Below are positions 7,044 to 16,410 of a stretch of DNA of 64,000 bases, in pieces. Below the pieces are notes generated by a model. That model was given only the letters and a program-made list of their open reading frames with translations, made no database searches and was not told the DNA's origin. Each line of letters starts with the position of its first letter. The first letter of the stretch is position 1. The translations under genes and the position numbers were made by a program. Source of the stretch: Rhodohalobacter sp. SW132 (GTDB lineage Bacteria > Bacteroidota > Rhodothermia > Balneolales > Balneolaceae). The DNA is taken from contig NZ_QUOK01000004.1 in assembly GCF_003390325.1 (NCBI RefSeq), positions 248,001 to 312,000 on the forward strand, given 5' to 3'.

Positions 7044-7082
7044 AAGCCCCTGACTTTATTGAGTTTAGGGGCTTTTTGTTTT
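7044..7082 (+). terminator. tRNA-downstream intrinsic terminator
   Basis: AAGCCCCT (7044-7051) pairs with AGGGGCTT (7067-7074) around a 15-nt loop and is followed by TTTTTGTTTT. It is the original terminator of the tRNA-Leu transcription unit. A degraded copy of the same sequence occurs at 15160-15255. Confidence 0.75.
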
Positions 7083-7212
7083 CAATGGGTAAAGGTATAG
7101 GTAAAGGTTTTTCCCTGCTTTTTAATAGATAGGGAGTGAGAATATTGATTTCCACCGGTTCAATTCTTGAGAGTGAAACCTGTCTCACCATCTCCTTTTT
7201 AAAACTGTTCAT

Positions 7213-7703
7213 CAGTTTGAATAACTTGGTAAATAAACAGATCTAACTCGTATGTCAGGACATGCTGATTACAAGATTTATTTTTTACTAATTAATTTCT
7301 TTTCCATTAAACCACCCTGCCCTGAAAGTACAGAGTTTTGTTGCGAATAAGTTCGGTGATATTATTATCGAAGACATCAACCTTTTTGATGCCTAATTGT
7401 AAGATTCTACTGACCGGATCAAATTCCATGCTGAGCATCTAAATGGGTAGTCCAGCATGGGGAGACCTGGCAGGCTTTCAAGCTCATCGCAGTGATTGGT
7501 TCCCTAAATTAGTCCGCTGCTAAACAGGTTTTCCCGGTCTGGAGAGTACATAGAAATCCGCTTCTGGTGATCGTAAATGGCTGGAGTGAAGAAACGCGGA
7601 CATCACCTTGCTTATTAGGATAAATCTGATATTTTAAAAAAACAGATCTCTGTTCGGTTATTTGTGGCGACATTATCGCGGTAAGCATATCTAAATATAA
7701 CAA
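7213..7703. other. Intergenic with a short coherent minus-strand frame and an inverted repeat
   Basis: No full gene is recognisable. On the minus strand, 7438 down to 7307 encodes 43 residues (MLSMEFDPVSRILQLGIKKV and on, ending FQGRVV) that read as a real protein fragment, perhaps the tail of a decayed gene. CCATGCTG (7426-7433) and CAGCATGG (7453-7460) form an 8-bp inverted repeat. The area lies just outside the tRNA-targeting element, where older insertions tend to decay. Confidence 0.3.
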
Positions 7704-8516
7704 ATGAACATTCAGGAGAAAGGTGAATATATAATTCAGAGGAATAGAATCCTGTTTTTTATCCTGATCAGTTTTGCATGGTCTTGGTTGTACTGGGGGG
7801 TTATTGTACTGCCCTTTGGTTTTGAGGATCAGTTCCTTGCTCAAATTCCATTTGCGTGGGGACCTCTCATTGCTGCACTTGTAATAACCAAAAAATCTAA
7901 TGGAAATCTTAGTGGCTGGGTCCGGGGACTTGCAAAGTGGCGATTGAAAATACGATGGTATCTTATTGCCCTGCTTATCCCGTTTATTGATGTGTTTATA
8001 ATCCTCGGTGCACATGGCTTATTTGGCGTGCCTTTTACCTTATCCGACCGCCCTATATCTGAATATCCGGAGCGATTTATCACCACTCTGCTTATCGCCG
8101 GATCACTCGAAGAGTTTGGATGGCGCGGCTTTGCTCAGAGTGAGTTGCAAAAAAAATGGACTGCTTTGTGGAGCGCAATTTGTATCGGACTTCTCTGGGC
8201 TATCTGGCACTTTCCAGTCGTTTATTTTGGATCTGCAAGCTATCAGCCTTCCGATTTCTTTGGGATGCTGATCATTCTCCCACTTTGGTCGATCATTATG
8301 GCCTGGTTATTTAATTCCTCAAAAGGAGCACTGATTATACCGATGCTATTTCACGCTTCCACAAATACTCCGAATCCAGTCAGGATTGCGGATGCTGCCT
8401 CCGAAACTGCCAGCATGACGATTGAGTTGATAATTCTTGGATTCTGGATTCTATTACCGGTATGTATCATCATGTATTATGGATCACAACACCTTGCTGA
8501 CTCCAAACAGGATTGA
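7704..8516 (+). CDS. CPBP-family intramembrane metalloprotease
   Basis: This encodes 270 residues with about seven or eight hydrophobic segments. The three ABI/CPBP (Rce1-like) motifs are present: EEFGWRG (EExxxR), LLWAIWHFP (FxxxH type with His) and LFHASTN (HxxxN). They supply the glutamates and histidines of the membrane metalloprotease site. Bacterial members are inner-membrane proteases or bacteriocin-immunity-type proteins; the substrate is unknown here. It stands alone, divergent from nothing and convergent with the beta-lactamase-like gene. The start at 7704 has no strong ribosome-binding site, but the N-terminal hydrophobic helix (ILFFILISFAWSWLYWGVIV) begins soon after it. Confidence 0.88.
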   Translation: MNIQEKGEYIIQRNRILFFILISFAWSWLYWGVIVLPFGFEDQFLAQIPFAWGPLIAALVITKKSNGNLSGWVRGLAKWRLKIRWYLIALLIPFIDVFIILGAHGLFGVPFTLSDRPISEYPERFITTLLIAGSLEEFGWRGFAQSELQKKWTALWSAICIGLLWAIWHFPVVYFGSASYQPSDFFGMLIILPLWSIIMAWLFNSSKGALIIPMLFHASTNTPNPVRIADAASETASMTIELIILGFWILLPVCIIMYYGSQHLADSKQD

Positions 8517-8756
8517 TGAAAGTGGACATCATACAGCGTATTCCACACTCCCTGTACTTCTACCCCGTTCCTTTGCTCCCAGCTCCATGAAATGGATACC
8601 CTGCCCCCACTCCGATCTATGACAAGTTGAATGATTTCCTGAGAACGACAAGGGGCAGCCAAATTTGTTATGCAAATTAAATATCCACCAAAAAAGGTAA
8701 CTTCAATTTATCAATACAACTCCATATCGATAATCGGCTTTGCTCTTTTGGGCAGG

Positions 8757-10127
8757 TTATTTGCGGATAAATGCAAACTCTTCACCGTTCTGATGCAGGA
8801 TAAATTGATCGTAGGAGCCGTTTTCCGGTTTCAGGAACTCAATCACAGCACCAGCCTCAAGCAGACTGAAACGGTGCTTGCCAGTAGCTGTAAGTGGAAA
8901 AGCAGGCTGGTGATCGGTCCGGGCGGTTAGCCGTCCATCTTCCACCCCTATCGAAATTTCTAAGGATAAATCTTCGGACTCATAGTCCCCGGTAAGTCGC
9001 TGCAGATGGCCCTCGGTTAGATCCACCGTTTGTAATTCCGGAAGCTCCGGCTGTTCACCTCTCCAGGCTGTAAGCATTGTATTCCGAATCTGGCTGTCTG
9101 AAAACCGTAGGCCGTTCGCTGTGATGCTCAACGATATTTCCTCTTTCGGAAGATAGGTCAGGTTTGATCGAAATGAATCAATACCGCCGGTATGACCGTA
9201 TCCATAAAGCTCATCTTCCTCGAAGGAAAATTCGATCAAGCCCAGACCATAGCCATCCCTGAATTCGGTCATTCGGTCCAGATTGTGCTGTCCGACTAAC
9301 TTTCCGGTAAACAGAGCCCGAGCAAATTTAGTCAGGTCAGAAGGTGTGGAGATTATAGCTCCTGCCGCATGGATCCCGCTCACGTGGGTTTCCGTTGACG
9401 GATTCCAGTGCTGTTCTACTTCGGAGTATATATAGGAGCGAGCTTCGCCATTGCGTACCGAGATGACACCACCGTAATTAGTCCGGTTGAGCTCCAGAGG
9501 TTCGATGACTCGCTCCCGAAGCACCTCCGCATATGATTTTCCGGTTATTTGTTCAATAATATAACCAAGCAAAAGAAAATTTGTGTTGCTGTATTGGGCA
9601 CGTTCTCCGGGTTCGAAGACCGGCGAACTTCCAATTATTCGTTCAAGTATCTCGCTACGGGAACGGGGCTCAGTCATCCATTCGGTGAATCCTTCAGCAC
9701 TGGTAAAGTTGAAGAGTCCGCTGCGATGACGCAGCATATGCTCCAAAGTGATCTTTTCTGCGTTGGGCAGTTCACTAAAATAGTCAGCCAGCCGGTCTTC
9801 CAGTGAAAGATGTTCTTCATCTGTAAGCTGAAGTACAATGACTGCGGTGAACATTTTGGTAATCGATCCGACTCTGAACTGTGTTTCCGGGCCGATATCT
9901 ATCTCTTCATGGTAACCGGCCTGTCCGGCCTGATATTCATATATTACTTCATCAGAGTGCCGCATGGCTACACTGCCCATGAATCGATCGTTTTCATACA
10001 GATGCTCCAGCCACTCAGTAAGCGCCTCGTGCTGAAAGTCACCACAGTTTCTGCTTTCCCAGGCCACCATGCCCACCATCAGAAATGAGGCAATTATCCA
10101 TAAACCAACTTTTTTCCTGTAATTCAT
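8757..10127 (-). CDS. Serine hydrolase, class C beta-lactamase fold
   Basis: This encodes 456 residues. An N-terminal hydrophobic segment (VGLWIIASFLMVGMVAW) directs export. The beta-lactamase/transpeptidase-like domain spans about residues 35-350: SxxK motif in VGSITKMF (nucleophile Ser), Tyr motif in QYSNTN and the third motif HTGG. A C-terminal beta-rich domain of about 100 residues follows (LTGDYESEDLSLEIS and on), as in many Bacteroidota esterase/peptidase members. The likely activity is a periplasmic or surface D-aminopeptidase or esterase; a role in antibiotic resistance is not implied. The gene is isolated. Confidence 0.88.
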   Translation of the reverse strand: MNYRKKVGLWIIASFLMVGMVAWESRNCGDFQHEALTEWLEHLYENDRFMGSVAMRHSDEVIYEYQAGQAGYHEEIDIGPETQFRVGSITKMFTAVIVLQLTDEEHLSLEDRLADYFSELPNAEKITLEHMLRHRSGLFNFTSAEGFTEWMTEPRSRSEILERIIGSSPVFEPGERAQYSNTNFLLLGYIIEQITGKSYAEVLRERVIEPLELNRTNYGGVISVRNGEARSYIYSEVEQHWNPSTETHVSGIHAAGAIISTPSDLTKFARALFTGKLVGQHNLDRMTEFRDGYGLGLIEFSFEEDELYGYGHTGGIDSFRSNLTYLPKEEISLSITANGLRFSDSQIRNTMLTAWRGEQPELPELQTVDLTEGHLQRLTGDYESEDLSLEISIGVEDGRLTARTDHQPAFPLTATGKHRFSLLEAGAVIEFLKPENGSYDQFILHQNGEEFAFIRK

Positions 10128-10368
10128 ACGTCGAATGGATATAAGGTCTATTTACCTTTTTTTGAAAATTCTTGGTTGGTTTCAAAAGTCCTCTGAATTG
10201 ATAATCTAAAAGGTGAGTTTTAGAGGGGTGTATATCTAAGTTGTTAATACTTATCTGTGTGTATTATTGATCAGTTATAATAATCATTTTAAAAAAAGAG
10301 GCCCGAGGGCATTTTTTTATCTATTCTATGAATCAATTTTCAAAAATACGAAACATGAAAACAGACAA

Positions 10369-10402
10369 ATCTCTGCTAAGTATTAAAATTCTTAGCAGAG
10401 AT
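10369..10402. repeat. Perfect 12-bp inverted repeat in a 690-bp gene-free gap
   Basis: ATCTCTGCTAAG (10369-10380) and CTTAGCAGAGAT (10391-10402) are perfectly complementary around a 10-nt AT-rich loop. No T-run follows closely on either strand, so it is not a classical terminator; it may be an operator or a mobile-element end. The rest of 10128-10814 is AT-rich and holds no gene that I can support. Confidence 0.6.
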
Positions 10403-10814
10403 TAACACTCTTTAGCATTTTATTAGACAAACTGATTGGCCAATAATCGACTCCTGCAATCAAAGAAGCCTATTCATCTAATTTTTAGCATCTTAGCAGT
10501 AAAAAAGAAAAAACGTCAAAATCAGATCAATAGAAAATTCTGTTTCCATAGAAATCAATTAATTCCGATAGATTTTTTAAACTTCTGTTTTATTTGGTCG
10601 GACTAACTAACAACCTTTTTCTCTATATGCAACATTGGGAAATACTCATGACCATATGTTTACTTGATGTTTACTTGAAATTTTTTTCTATACCAACTCT
10701 ACTTGAACGAAGCTACAAAGATTTCAGATCTTTAGAGGGTGAAACGACACATTTATGCTAATCGAAAAACTAAAACCACTATTTATTCAACCTGAAATAA
10801 TCATCTATGAACAG

Positions 10815-11885
10815 TTAATTTAACGTGTGTATAACTTCATATATCCCTCCTCCATCCAGTGCTATAAAAATCCTATCTTTGTCACCCTCAGTAATGAGTT
10901 GCATGTCGAGAATGCCGCCATACGGTTCATTTTCGAAAATTTCTTCTTCCCAGGTTTCGCCCTTGTCCATGCTGTAAAATAGCTTGAGAGACTGAGGGTC
11001 ATCAACAGCTTTGAGCCAACCTCCGGCAAAAAGAATATCCGGGTTGAGGTTGCTAAAAGCGATTCCAAAGAAAAAACGAAAATTGTGATGTTTATCAATA
11101 GAGGTTTGCCAGCTTGCTCCATTATCATTGGTTTTCATCAGTGCCCCTTCATAGCCCGCAAAGATAGTTTGAGAACTTTGTTTGTCAAAAACAATTTCCT
11201 TTACCGTGGTGGGATTAGGTACCAAATCTGTCCATCGATCGGTTTCTTCCTCGTCAACAAGGCGTACTAGATATCCATCTTCAATAGGTCCCTGGCCACC
11301 AGCCCAAAGTTCATTTTCTCTCTGCGGATTTATTGCAATGGCTGAGGTTGGTCCTGCTATAGCGCCCCATTCACCCCAAATAAGATCCCAGGAATTTCCC
11401 ATATCCCCAGATTTGGCAATGGTATAATTACTTGTAGCGTAAATGGTATCTTTATGAGATGGGTGCCTGAGAAATTCAGATAATATTTCCCCATCTTCGT
11501 TGCCACCAAAATTCGACTCCAGCTCCTGCCACGATGCTCCCCGGTTATCCGATTTGTGAATTTCATACTCGTGTTCTGTGTCTCTGTTGGCAACTGAAGC
11601 AAAAAGGATTTGATCAGAATAGATCAGAAAGGCTTCTATGTTGTTATCTTGCAAGCCAACAGGCTCAAAACTACTTGTTGATTGTATGTTTTTTCGATAT
11701 AGGCCATCATTTGTAGCGGCATAAAGAAGATTTCCATCTATTTCGATTTTGTTTACTGTGAGGCCATCCAGGCCTAACTTGTTCCATTCAAAAGAGGGCT
11801 GTTTAGGTTCAGTGGCGTCAGTACCACAGGAAATAAGAATTGATGTGAAAGAAAGTAGAGCAAGTAAAATAAACCTGTTTATCAT
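10815..11885 (-). CDS. BNR/VPS10-type beta-propeller lipoprotein
   Basis: The open frame extends to 11999, but the start is placed at 11885 because MINRFILLALLSFTSILISC is a complete lipoprotein signal with its cysteine. This gives 356 residues. The mature part is built of BNR-like repeats with the Asp-box pattern S/T-x-D-x-G-x-S/T-W: KSDNRGASWQ, KSGDMGNSWD, KTNDNGASWQ, SMDKGETWEE. It forms a beta-propeller related to YCF48/sialidase/VPS10 repeats. No sialidase arginine triad is evident, so it is more likely a binding or assembly protein at the cell surface than an enzyme. Confidence 0.8.
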   Translation of the reverse strand: MINRFILLALLSFTSILISCGTDATEPKQPSFEWNKLGLDGLTVNKIEIDGNLLYAATNDGLYRKNIQSTSSFEPVGLQDNNIEAFLIYSDQILFASVANRDTEHEYEIHKSDNRGASWQELESNFGGNEDGEILSEFLRHPSHKDTIYATSNYTIAKSGDMGNSWDLIWGEWGAIAGPTSAIAINPQRENELWAGGQGPIEDGYLVRLVDEEETDRWTDLVPNPTTVKEIVFDKQSSQTIFAGYEGALMKTNDNGASWQTSIDKHHNFRFFFGIAFSNLNPDILFAGGWLKAVDDPQSLKLFYSMDKGETWEEEIFENEPYGGILDMQLITEGDKDRIFIALDGGGIYEVIHTLN

Positions 11886-12176
11886 ACTTCTGTTGAACAC
11901 TTTAATAATTGAATGTTCCGCTTTATGTGGCTTATTTTCAACGGAAGCCACCATATTGAATTGCGCTGACCGCTTAATACGATGACTCTGTGCAGCCACA
12001 TCTAATCGTTCAAGTAAGAATTACGCAAATAACCTGTTCGTGTTACTAAAACTTATCCCTGATTTCGTAAACCGGATATCCATAAAGCATCCAGTCCGGA
12101 TATCCCTGTTTCAGGCGTTTTACTTTTTATCCTTCCCTATTTAAGCGAAATCTCCTATCCCCAATATAGTCAGGAG

Positions 12177-12198
12177 ATGCCGGATCGGGGTCCGGCAT
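12177..12198. repeat. REP-like palindrome in a 400-bp intergenic gap
   Basis: ATGCCGGA (12177-12184) and TCCGGCAT (12191-12198) pair perfectly around TCGGGG and are followed by GACG. The form is typical of dispersed extragenic palindromes. A direct repeat of CCGGATATCC flanks a short spacer just to the left (around 12070-12105). The rest of 11886-12401 shows no gene. Confidence 0.5.
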
Positions 12199-12401
12199 GA
12201 CGAATTTGATGATGAATGTTCTTCTTTCCCCGCTCTTTATGGACACCTCAGTTTAATTTTGTGAACATAAAAGAAAAAGAAATAGTCCTCTTCATAGTGA
12301 ACGCGCTGTTGATTTGTTTGTCATCACCTTAAGGCAAACATTTGATGAAATTATTCATCTTCTTATCCTTCATATATAACAAAGTAAACTCGACAGACAG
12401 A

Positions 12402-13256
12402 TTATTCAATCAAATAATCAAACGTATCAACCATTTCGTATTTGGGATCACGGCTCATAAAGTCTCTGAAAAAGGCGGTGTGGCTTGCTCCCATCAGGAT
12501 AAACACCCTGTCATCTTCATCCAGGTTAACCCGGTGTAGGTTTGAATACATTCTGAGGTTTCGCTGGTAGTATTTGGCAGCCTCATCAGCCCCTTCAAAA
12601 CCGCCTTCATTAGCTGTATAGGTGAGCCTGTCAGCATTGACGGTAATAAGAAAATCCAGGTACCTGTCATGGTTTGTCAGTTTTAGTTTTTCAAGAAGAT
12701 TTAGATTATCCCGGTCTACATCTACCGAAGGAAAAAACTGCAGCAAGTTGTCGGAATAGGCATCATACCGTTCGGGGTCGATATCATTTGTCATGATAAA
12801 TTGGCCAATCATGTAATTGTATCTCATTTTGTGATCGATGCCATAGATACGTTCTGTTCCGCTAAGTCTTCCCAGTTCAAATGCCAGGAGTTCTATTTCT
12901 GACGGATTCTCAAAAAACATGTCGGGGTTATCTTTGTAGCGGAAGAATGCTTCACGGAGCTTTTCATTCTGCTCAGGCGGTGTTTCTACCAGAATCACGG
13001 TCGGTTCAAAAGCAGATAGTTTTTCTGCGATTTCATGAACCTTTTTTTGATTTTCCCGATCATGCTCATCAAATTCCGTGGTGTTTGCATCCGTGGTAAA
13101 TCCCATATGAAATGTTCCAAAATTCAGGACCTGAACCTTTTCTTGTAATGGATTGATTTGATGCTGATAATTTGATATAGCTTCAATACTATTATCAATG
13201 TCATGAACTAAGGTAAGCACTCCAATGATCGTGAAAAGTATTTTCAAATAAGTCAT
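12402..13256 (-). CDS. DUF5694-like secreted protein (TraB/GumN-type fold)
   Basis: This encodes 284 residues. An N-terminal hydrophobic helix (LKILFTIIGVLTLVH) exports or anchors it. VLNFGTFHMG near residue 45, TVILVETPPEQ in the middle and FILMGASHTAFFRDF near the C-terminus are the conserved Gly-His, Glu and Gly-x-x-His positions of the TraB/GumN/EreA-related superfamily. DUF5694 members of Bacteroidota have this layout. A metal-dependent hydrolase role is suspected for the fold but not proven. Isolated, followed by the TlpA-like gene in the same orientation. Confidence 0.75.
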   Translation of the reverse strand: MTYLKILFTIIGVLTLVHDIDNSIEAISNYQHQINPLQEKVQVLNFGTFHMGFTTDANTTEFDEHDRENQKKVHEIAEKLSAFEPTVILVETPPEQNEKLREAFFRYKDNPDMFFENPSEIELLAFELGRLSGTERIYGIDHKMRYNYMIGQFIMTNDIDPERYDAYSDNLLQFFPSVDVDRDNLNLLEKLKLTNHDRYLDFLITVNADRLTYTANEGGFEGADEAAKYYQRNLRMYSNLHRVNLDEDDRVFILMGASHTAFFRDFMSRDPKYEMVDTFDYLIE

Positions 13257-13455
13257 TTTCTGTGAGTTTAAATGGCTGGATAATTCGGTTTAAAAAAATT
13301 ATGAGGTCTAAAGGAATTGACTCCAGGCTGAAGACAATTTATCCGAAAGACTAAATTACACCGAGTACCCTTGTTGTCGTTATCTCATTACAATGCATTA
13401 GTTTTGCCACTAATTACCATATTTTAATCGTTTTTAGAATTTGTGAGTGTATCTT

Positions 13456-14040
13456 TTATGATGAAGGAAGATGATTATTAATCATGGCATACAGCTCATC
13501 TCCGTTAAATCCTTCTACCCGTTCAAGAATTTCTCCTTCCGGTGAAACTAAAATTTTGTGTGGGCTTCCGGATACTCCGAAGGCGTTAAATGTGTCTCTC
13601 ATTTTTTCTCTGTCACTGCCAAAGACAATGTGCTTCCACGGCATCGGGGAATCTTCCCTAAACTCCCTGACTTTTTCTTCACTCTGATCGTAGGAGAGTG
13701 CTATGATCTGGAAGTTTCTGTCCTGCAGTTCGGTATAGGTTTCATACAGGTGGGGCATTTCATTTACACAAATTCCACAGGAAGTGCCCCAAAAGTAAAA
13801 CAGAGTGTACGTTCCGGCAATAGATTCATTGGTGAATGTGGTGTTGCCGTCCATCTCTTCAAATCCAAAGTCCGGAAGATCGCCTGTTGTCTCGCTTAAG
13901 GTTTCGTTGTCCAGATCGTCAATGCCACAAGAAGGGGGGCCTGATAGTGCCATAAACCCGATAAAAACGAGCGTGATTGTGGTCCAGATTATGGATACGA
14001 CAATAAATGTTTTTTTGATCAGCGTTATTGTTTTCTTCAT
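13456..14040 (-). CDS. TlpA/ResA-like thioredoxin-fold protein
   Basis: The frame is open to 14574, but the upstream part has no domain. The start at 14040 gives MKKTITLIKKTFIVVSIIW, a membrane signal, and is preceded by an AAAGAGAA ribosome-site-like sequence. The result is 194 residues. FYFWGTSCGICVNEMPHLYE is the redox Cys-x-x-Cys (CGIC) followed by the E/P segment of TlpA/ResA proteins, and GVSGSPHKILVSPEG contains the cis-Pro loop, with Ser-Pro in place of the usual Thr-Pro. It is a periplasmic thiol-disulfide reductase anchored in the inner membrane. No cytochrome-maturation genes are nearby, so the substrate is unknown. Confidence 0.87.
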   Translation of the reverse strand: MKKTITLIKKTFIVVSIIWTTITLVFIGFMALSGPPSCGIDDLDNETLSETTGDLPDFGFEEMDGNTTFTNESIAGTYTLFYFWGTSCGICVNEMPHLYETYTELQDRNFQIIALSYDQSEEKVREFREDSPMPWKHIVFGSDREKMRDTFNAFGVSGSPHKILVSPEGEILERVEGFNGDELYAMINNHLPSS

Positions 14041-14659
14041 TGTTTTCTCTTTTGATTCATAAACTATTTCGGTGAACCCGGAAGCATTAAGTATGCTTTT
14101 GGGGTTCTGGGTGTGTCCTACGAAAGCAGTACATTGATGTTTCGACGACTTCTTTGAATGCAGATGATTATGTGGGGTGTGGCCACTGAGTATCTGTTTA
14201 TTCAAATACTGACGATTGTTCATCAGATGGATTTTGTAGATGTCGGGGAGATTTCCATTGATGGTAGCAAGGTCATTTTGCCAATGCCAACAAACACAAG
14301 GCAATGAGATAGAAGCGGGCTTGGAAGCTGGAAGATCAATGGAGTGTGGAGGGGGGTGAGTTGATGGATATGGACGGGAGTTTTGGAGTCGAAAATCAAT
14401 CGTTGAACCGGTCATGGCATCATCAAACGCGCAAGGGGATTCCATCAATTTCTGCCCAGAGGCCATGAGAAGGTCAATGGAGAGTGAAACTGGCACTATA
14501 CGACCGAAATAGCCAAACTGGTAGAATGCGCCTGCATTCACGAGCGGATGCACACTTTGACGATTGAATCGCATCAGAGGTAAGTCTGACGACTATTTAA
14601 ATCTAGTTAGACAGAAATTGTTGGGTAGTCCGACAGACTCCTGGGATCGGTGAATCTGA

Positions 14660-14917
14660 AAATGCTATCCGGAAATAGAAAAAGCTATTGACCTGGTACC
14701 CTATGCCCAAAACACTTATCAGGGAACATGGTTTGCATTAGACCTGGCTGAAATATATACATTAGCAGGTAAACACGGCAAGGCAATAGATCAACTTGAG
14801 TTTTTACTCTCAGTGCCCGGTTTTGTATCAAAAAACGATTTACAAATATCGCCAACATGGGATCCACTTCGGGAGTACCCGGAATTCCGGGAAATGGTGG
14901 AAAACAGAACTGAATAA
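14660..14917 (+). pseudogene. C-terminal fragment of a TPR-type regulator or kinase
   Basis: The plus strand from 14660 to TAA at 14917 encodes 85 residues reading EIEKAIDLVPYAQNTYQG, then WFALDLAEIYTLAGKHGKAI and WDPLREYPEFREMV. The last motif is the usual ending of Bacteroidota/Balneolota TPR-containing kinases and adenylate-cyclase-like regulators. A stop codon lies immediately upstream and no start fits, so this is a 5'-truncated remnant. The stretch 14041-14659 before it holds no supported gene. Confidence 0.65.
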
Positions 14918-14974
14918 TTAAACTGGATTTTAATTTAAAGGCTTCCCTCCTAATATGACTAACTAAACTATATT

Positions 14975-15175
14975 TCAACCACTAAACAAACTATCCATTT
15001 TTGCATCAAGACCATCAGTATCAAACTTTTTCAGGTACCGCTCAGTCACTTTGATAGTTTTATGCCCTAAGGCTTTTGATCTATCGTAAATACTCCAGTC
15101 TTGCGTCTTTACAAGATCAGTAAAAGAATGTCTGGCCATGTGAAATGATACTTTTGTTTGGCCCGAGTCACTCAT
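14975..15175 (-). pseudogene. C-terminal remnant of a tyrosine recombinase
   Basis: The readable protein is VSFHMARHSFTDLVKTQDWS followed by KALGHKTIKVTERYLKKF. It holds the H-x-x-R-H box, the second His (LGHKT) and the catalytic Tyr, i.e. the last part of a tyrosine-recombinase catalytic domain, of a different subfamily from the intact integrase at 5610-6815. Its N-terminal side breaks off at about 15160, where sequence homologous to the tRNA-Leu 3' end and flank begins. It is the relic of an older element at an att-like site. Confidence 0.8.
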
Positions 15176-15255
15176 ACAGACAAATAAGCCTCTGAATTTA
15201 TTTAGTTTAGGATCTTTTTGTTTTCAGTGGGTAAAGATTTTTCTGCTATTTATTC
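15160..15255 (+). repeat. Degraded copy of the tRNA-Leu downstream flank
   Basis: From GGCCCGAG through CTCATACAGACAAATAAGCC, the terminator remnant and CAGTGGGTAAAG, this stretch is clearly homologous to 7018-7110. The acceptor end and the terminator stem (here AAGCCTCT/AGGATCTT) are mutated. Together the two copies form imperfect direct repeats bounding 8.1 kb. Confidence 0.7.
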
Positions 15256-15424
15256 TCTTAAACATTTATTTTGATGAATATATTATTATCATCAGCTTCA
15301 ATGAATTTTGAGCCATGAGAGTGTATTTAAAATTTCATTTAGACTGTGCCCCTCTAATTTTTTGGTATGCTACTCTACACTAATGTTGAACCGTTCATTT
15401 AAGTCACACATATAATGTCTACTG

Positions 15425-15667
15425 ATGAAAACTAATAGCTTTCAAGATCAATTTGTATTGAAAGTGCACAGCTCATTACAGGTCGTTTCTTATTTAATTT
15501 CCAGAGTTAATAAATGTGCAGGAATCCATTTTCAGCTTTCACTTATTTTTCTGAAAAATAATGCCCTTACTCAAGCGGATCCGGCCCTTGAATTAAACAA
15601 AAATACCTTAGACAAATTGCTAATTGAGTCGATTCAGGGACTAAAATCTCTTTTCATGAATATTTAA
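15425..15667 (+). CDS. Uncertain small open frame
   Basis: This is an 80-residue frame (MKTNSFQDQFVLKV and on, ending GLKSLFMNI) with mixed hydrophobic and polar composition. No family is recognised. It lies in a region of decayed genes and abuts a frameshifted remnant in another frame, so it may be part of a broken gene rather than an intact one. Confidence 0.25.
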   Translation: MKTNSFQDQFVLKVHSSLQVVSYLISRVNKCAGIHFQLSLIFLKNNALTQADPALELNKNTLDKLLIESIQGLKSLFMNI

Positions 15668-15959
15668 TTCACCTTGACGGCTGCAACCATGATATGAATG
15701 CCATGGATTTTAGCCGGGTCATCAATGCCATCATGAAGAGTTCGGATTTGATTACAAAGAAGGCGGTAAGATCCTGGTCCAGATGAGCGACCATTCGGTA
15801 AAGGCGACCCAAATGTTCCTGAAAATTGCAGCGGCTTTGCAATCTGGCAGCATAACTATTGCCCATAGCAGCATCGTCCAGACCTTCTGTAAACGCAGGC
15901 AAACGGTACTGAAAAAGAAAATGGACTACGAGTCCCAGCGCGGGGACTTTAGCCGGTAG
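15658..15959 (+). pseudogene. Frameshifted gene remnant of unknown family
   Basis: Two plus-strand frames read as protein in succession: EYLIHLDGCNHDMNAMDFSR in the first, then after a shift near 15720 FGFDYKEGGKILVQMSDHSV and KATQMFLKIAAALQSGSITI, ending at TAG 15957. One frameshift joins them. I do not recognise the family. The 15.4-16.6 kb patch holds three such wrecks in a row. Confidence 0.4.
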
Positions 15960-16061
15960 CCATACAGAAACAGGTAGTACATTACCTGTCCCTGTTTGCA
16001 GCAAAATTTTCATACGCATACATAAACAAACAACGATTATGAGCTATTATCCAAAAAATAA

Positions 16062-16227
16062 GATAACATCGGCGACCTAAGCGATTTATAATCAAAAAGC
16101 AGCCTCACCGGCAACCAAGAGTTTTACGCGTACATGACTGCTATTTTTGTGGTTGGGATAGGGATTGGTGTGTTTGGCTTTTAAACAGATCTATTTGGAC
16201 ACCATTTACAATGCCAAAAAGAACTGA
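16062..16227 (+). pseudogene. Decayed small membrane protein
   Basis: The plus strand reads NIGDLSDL, stop, SKSSLTGNQEFYAYMTAIFV and VGIGIGVFGF, stop, and then in the next frame QIYLDTIYNAKKN, stop. This is one transmembrane helix with flanking soluble ends, broken by a nonsense codon and a frameshift. Family unknown. Confidence 0.4.
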
Positions 16228-16410
16228 CATAATGGATGTTTCGAGATCTTTATTCTCTGCGTTATTTTTTTCAGCCGTAACCCGATAATGCGGTGAAGCA
16301 GCACTTCGTCTCCAAAGCAAAAAGCAATGTGAGAAGAAATGACAAGGTGATCATCAAAAAGTGAACCTGTTAGTCAAACGAACTAAAAAGAACGCATCAT
16401 CTATTTCCTA

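Noticed and set aside
7030-7212. 60-residue minus-strand frame beside the tRNA fragment
   Set aside because: It reads through the tRNA terminator hairpin and the duplicated flank; composition follows the repeat, and the degraded copy at 15.2 kb does not keep the frame.
11886-11999. N-terminal extension of the propeller lipoprotein
   Set aside because: The lipoprotein signal begins at 11885; the upstream codons would bury it inside the protein.
14041-14574. N-terminal extension of the TlpA-like protein
   Set aside because: No domain in the extension, and the membrane signal with a ribosome-site-like sequence starts at 14040.
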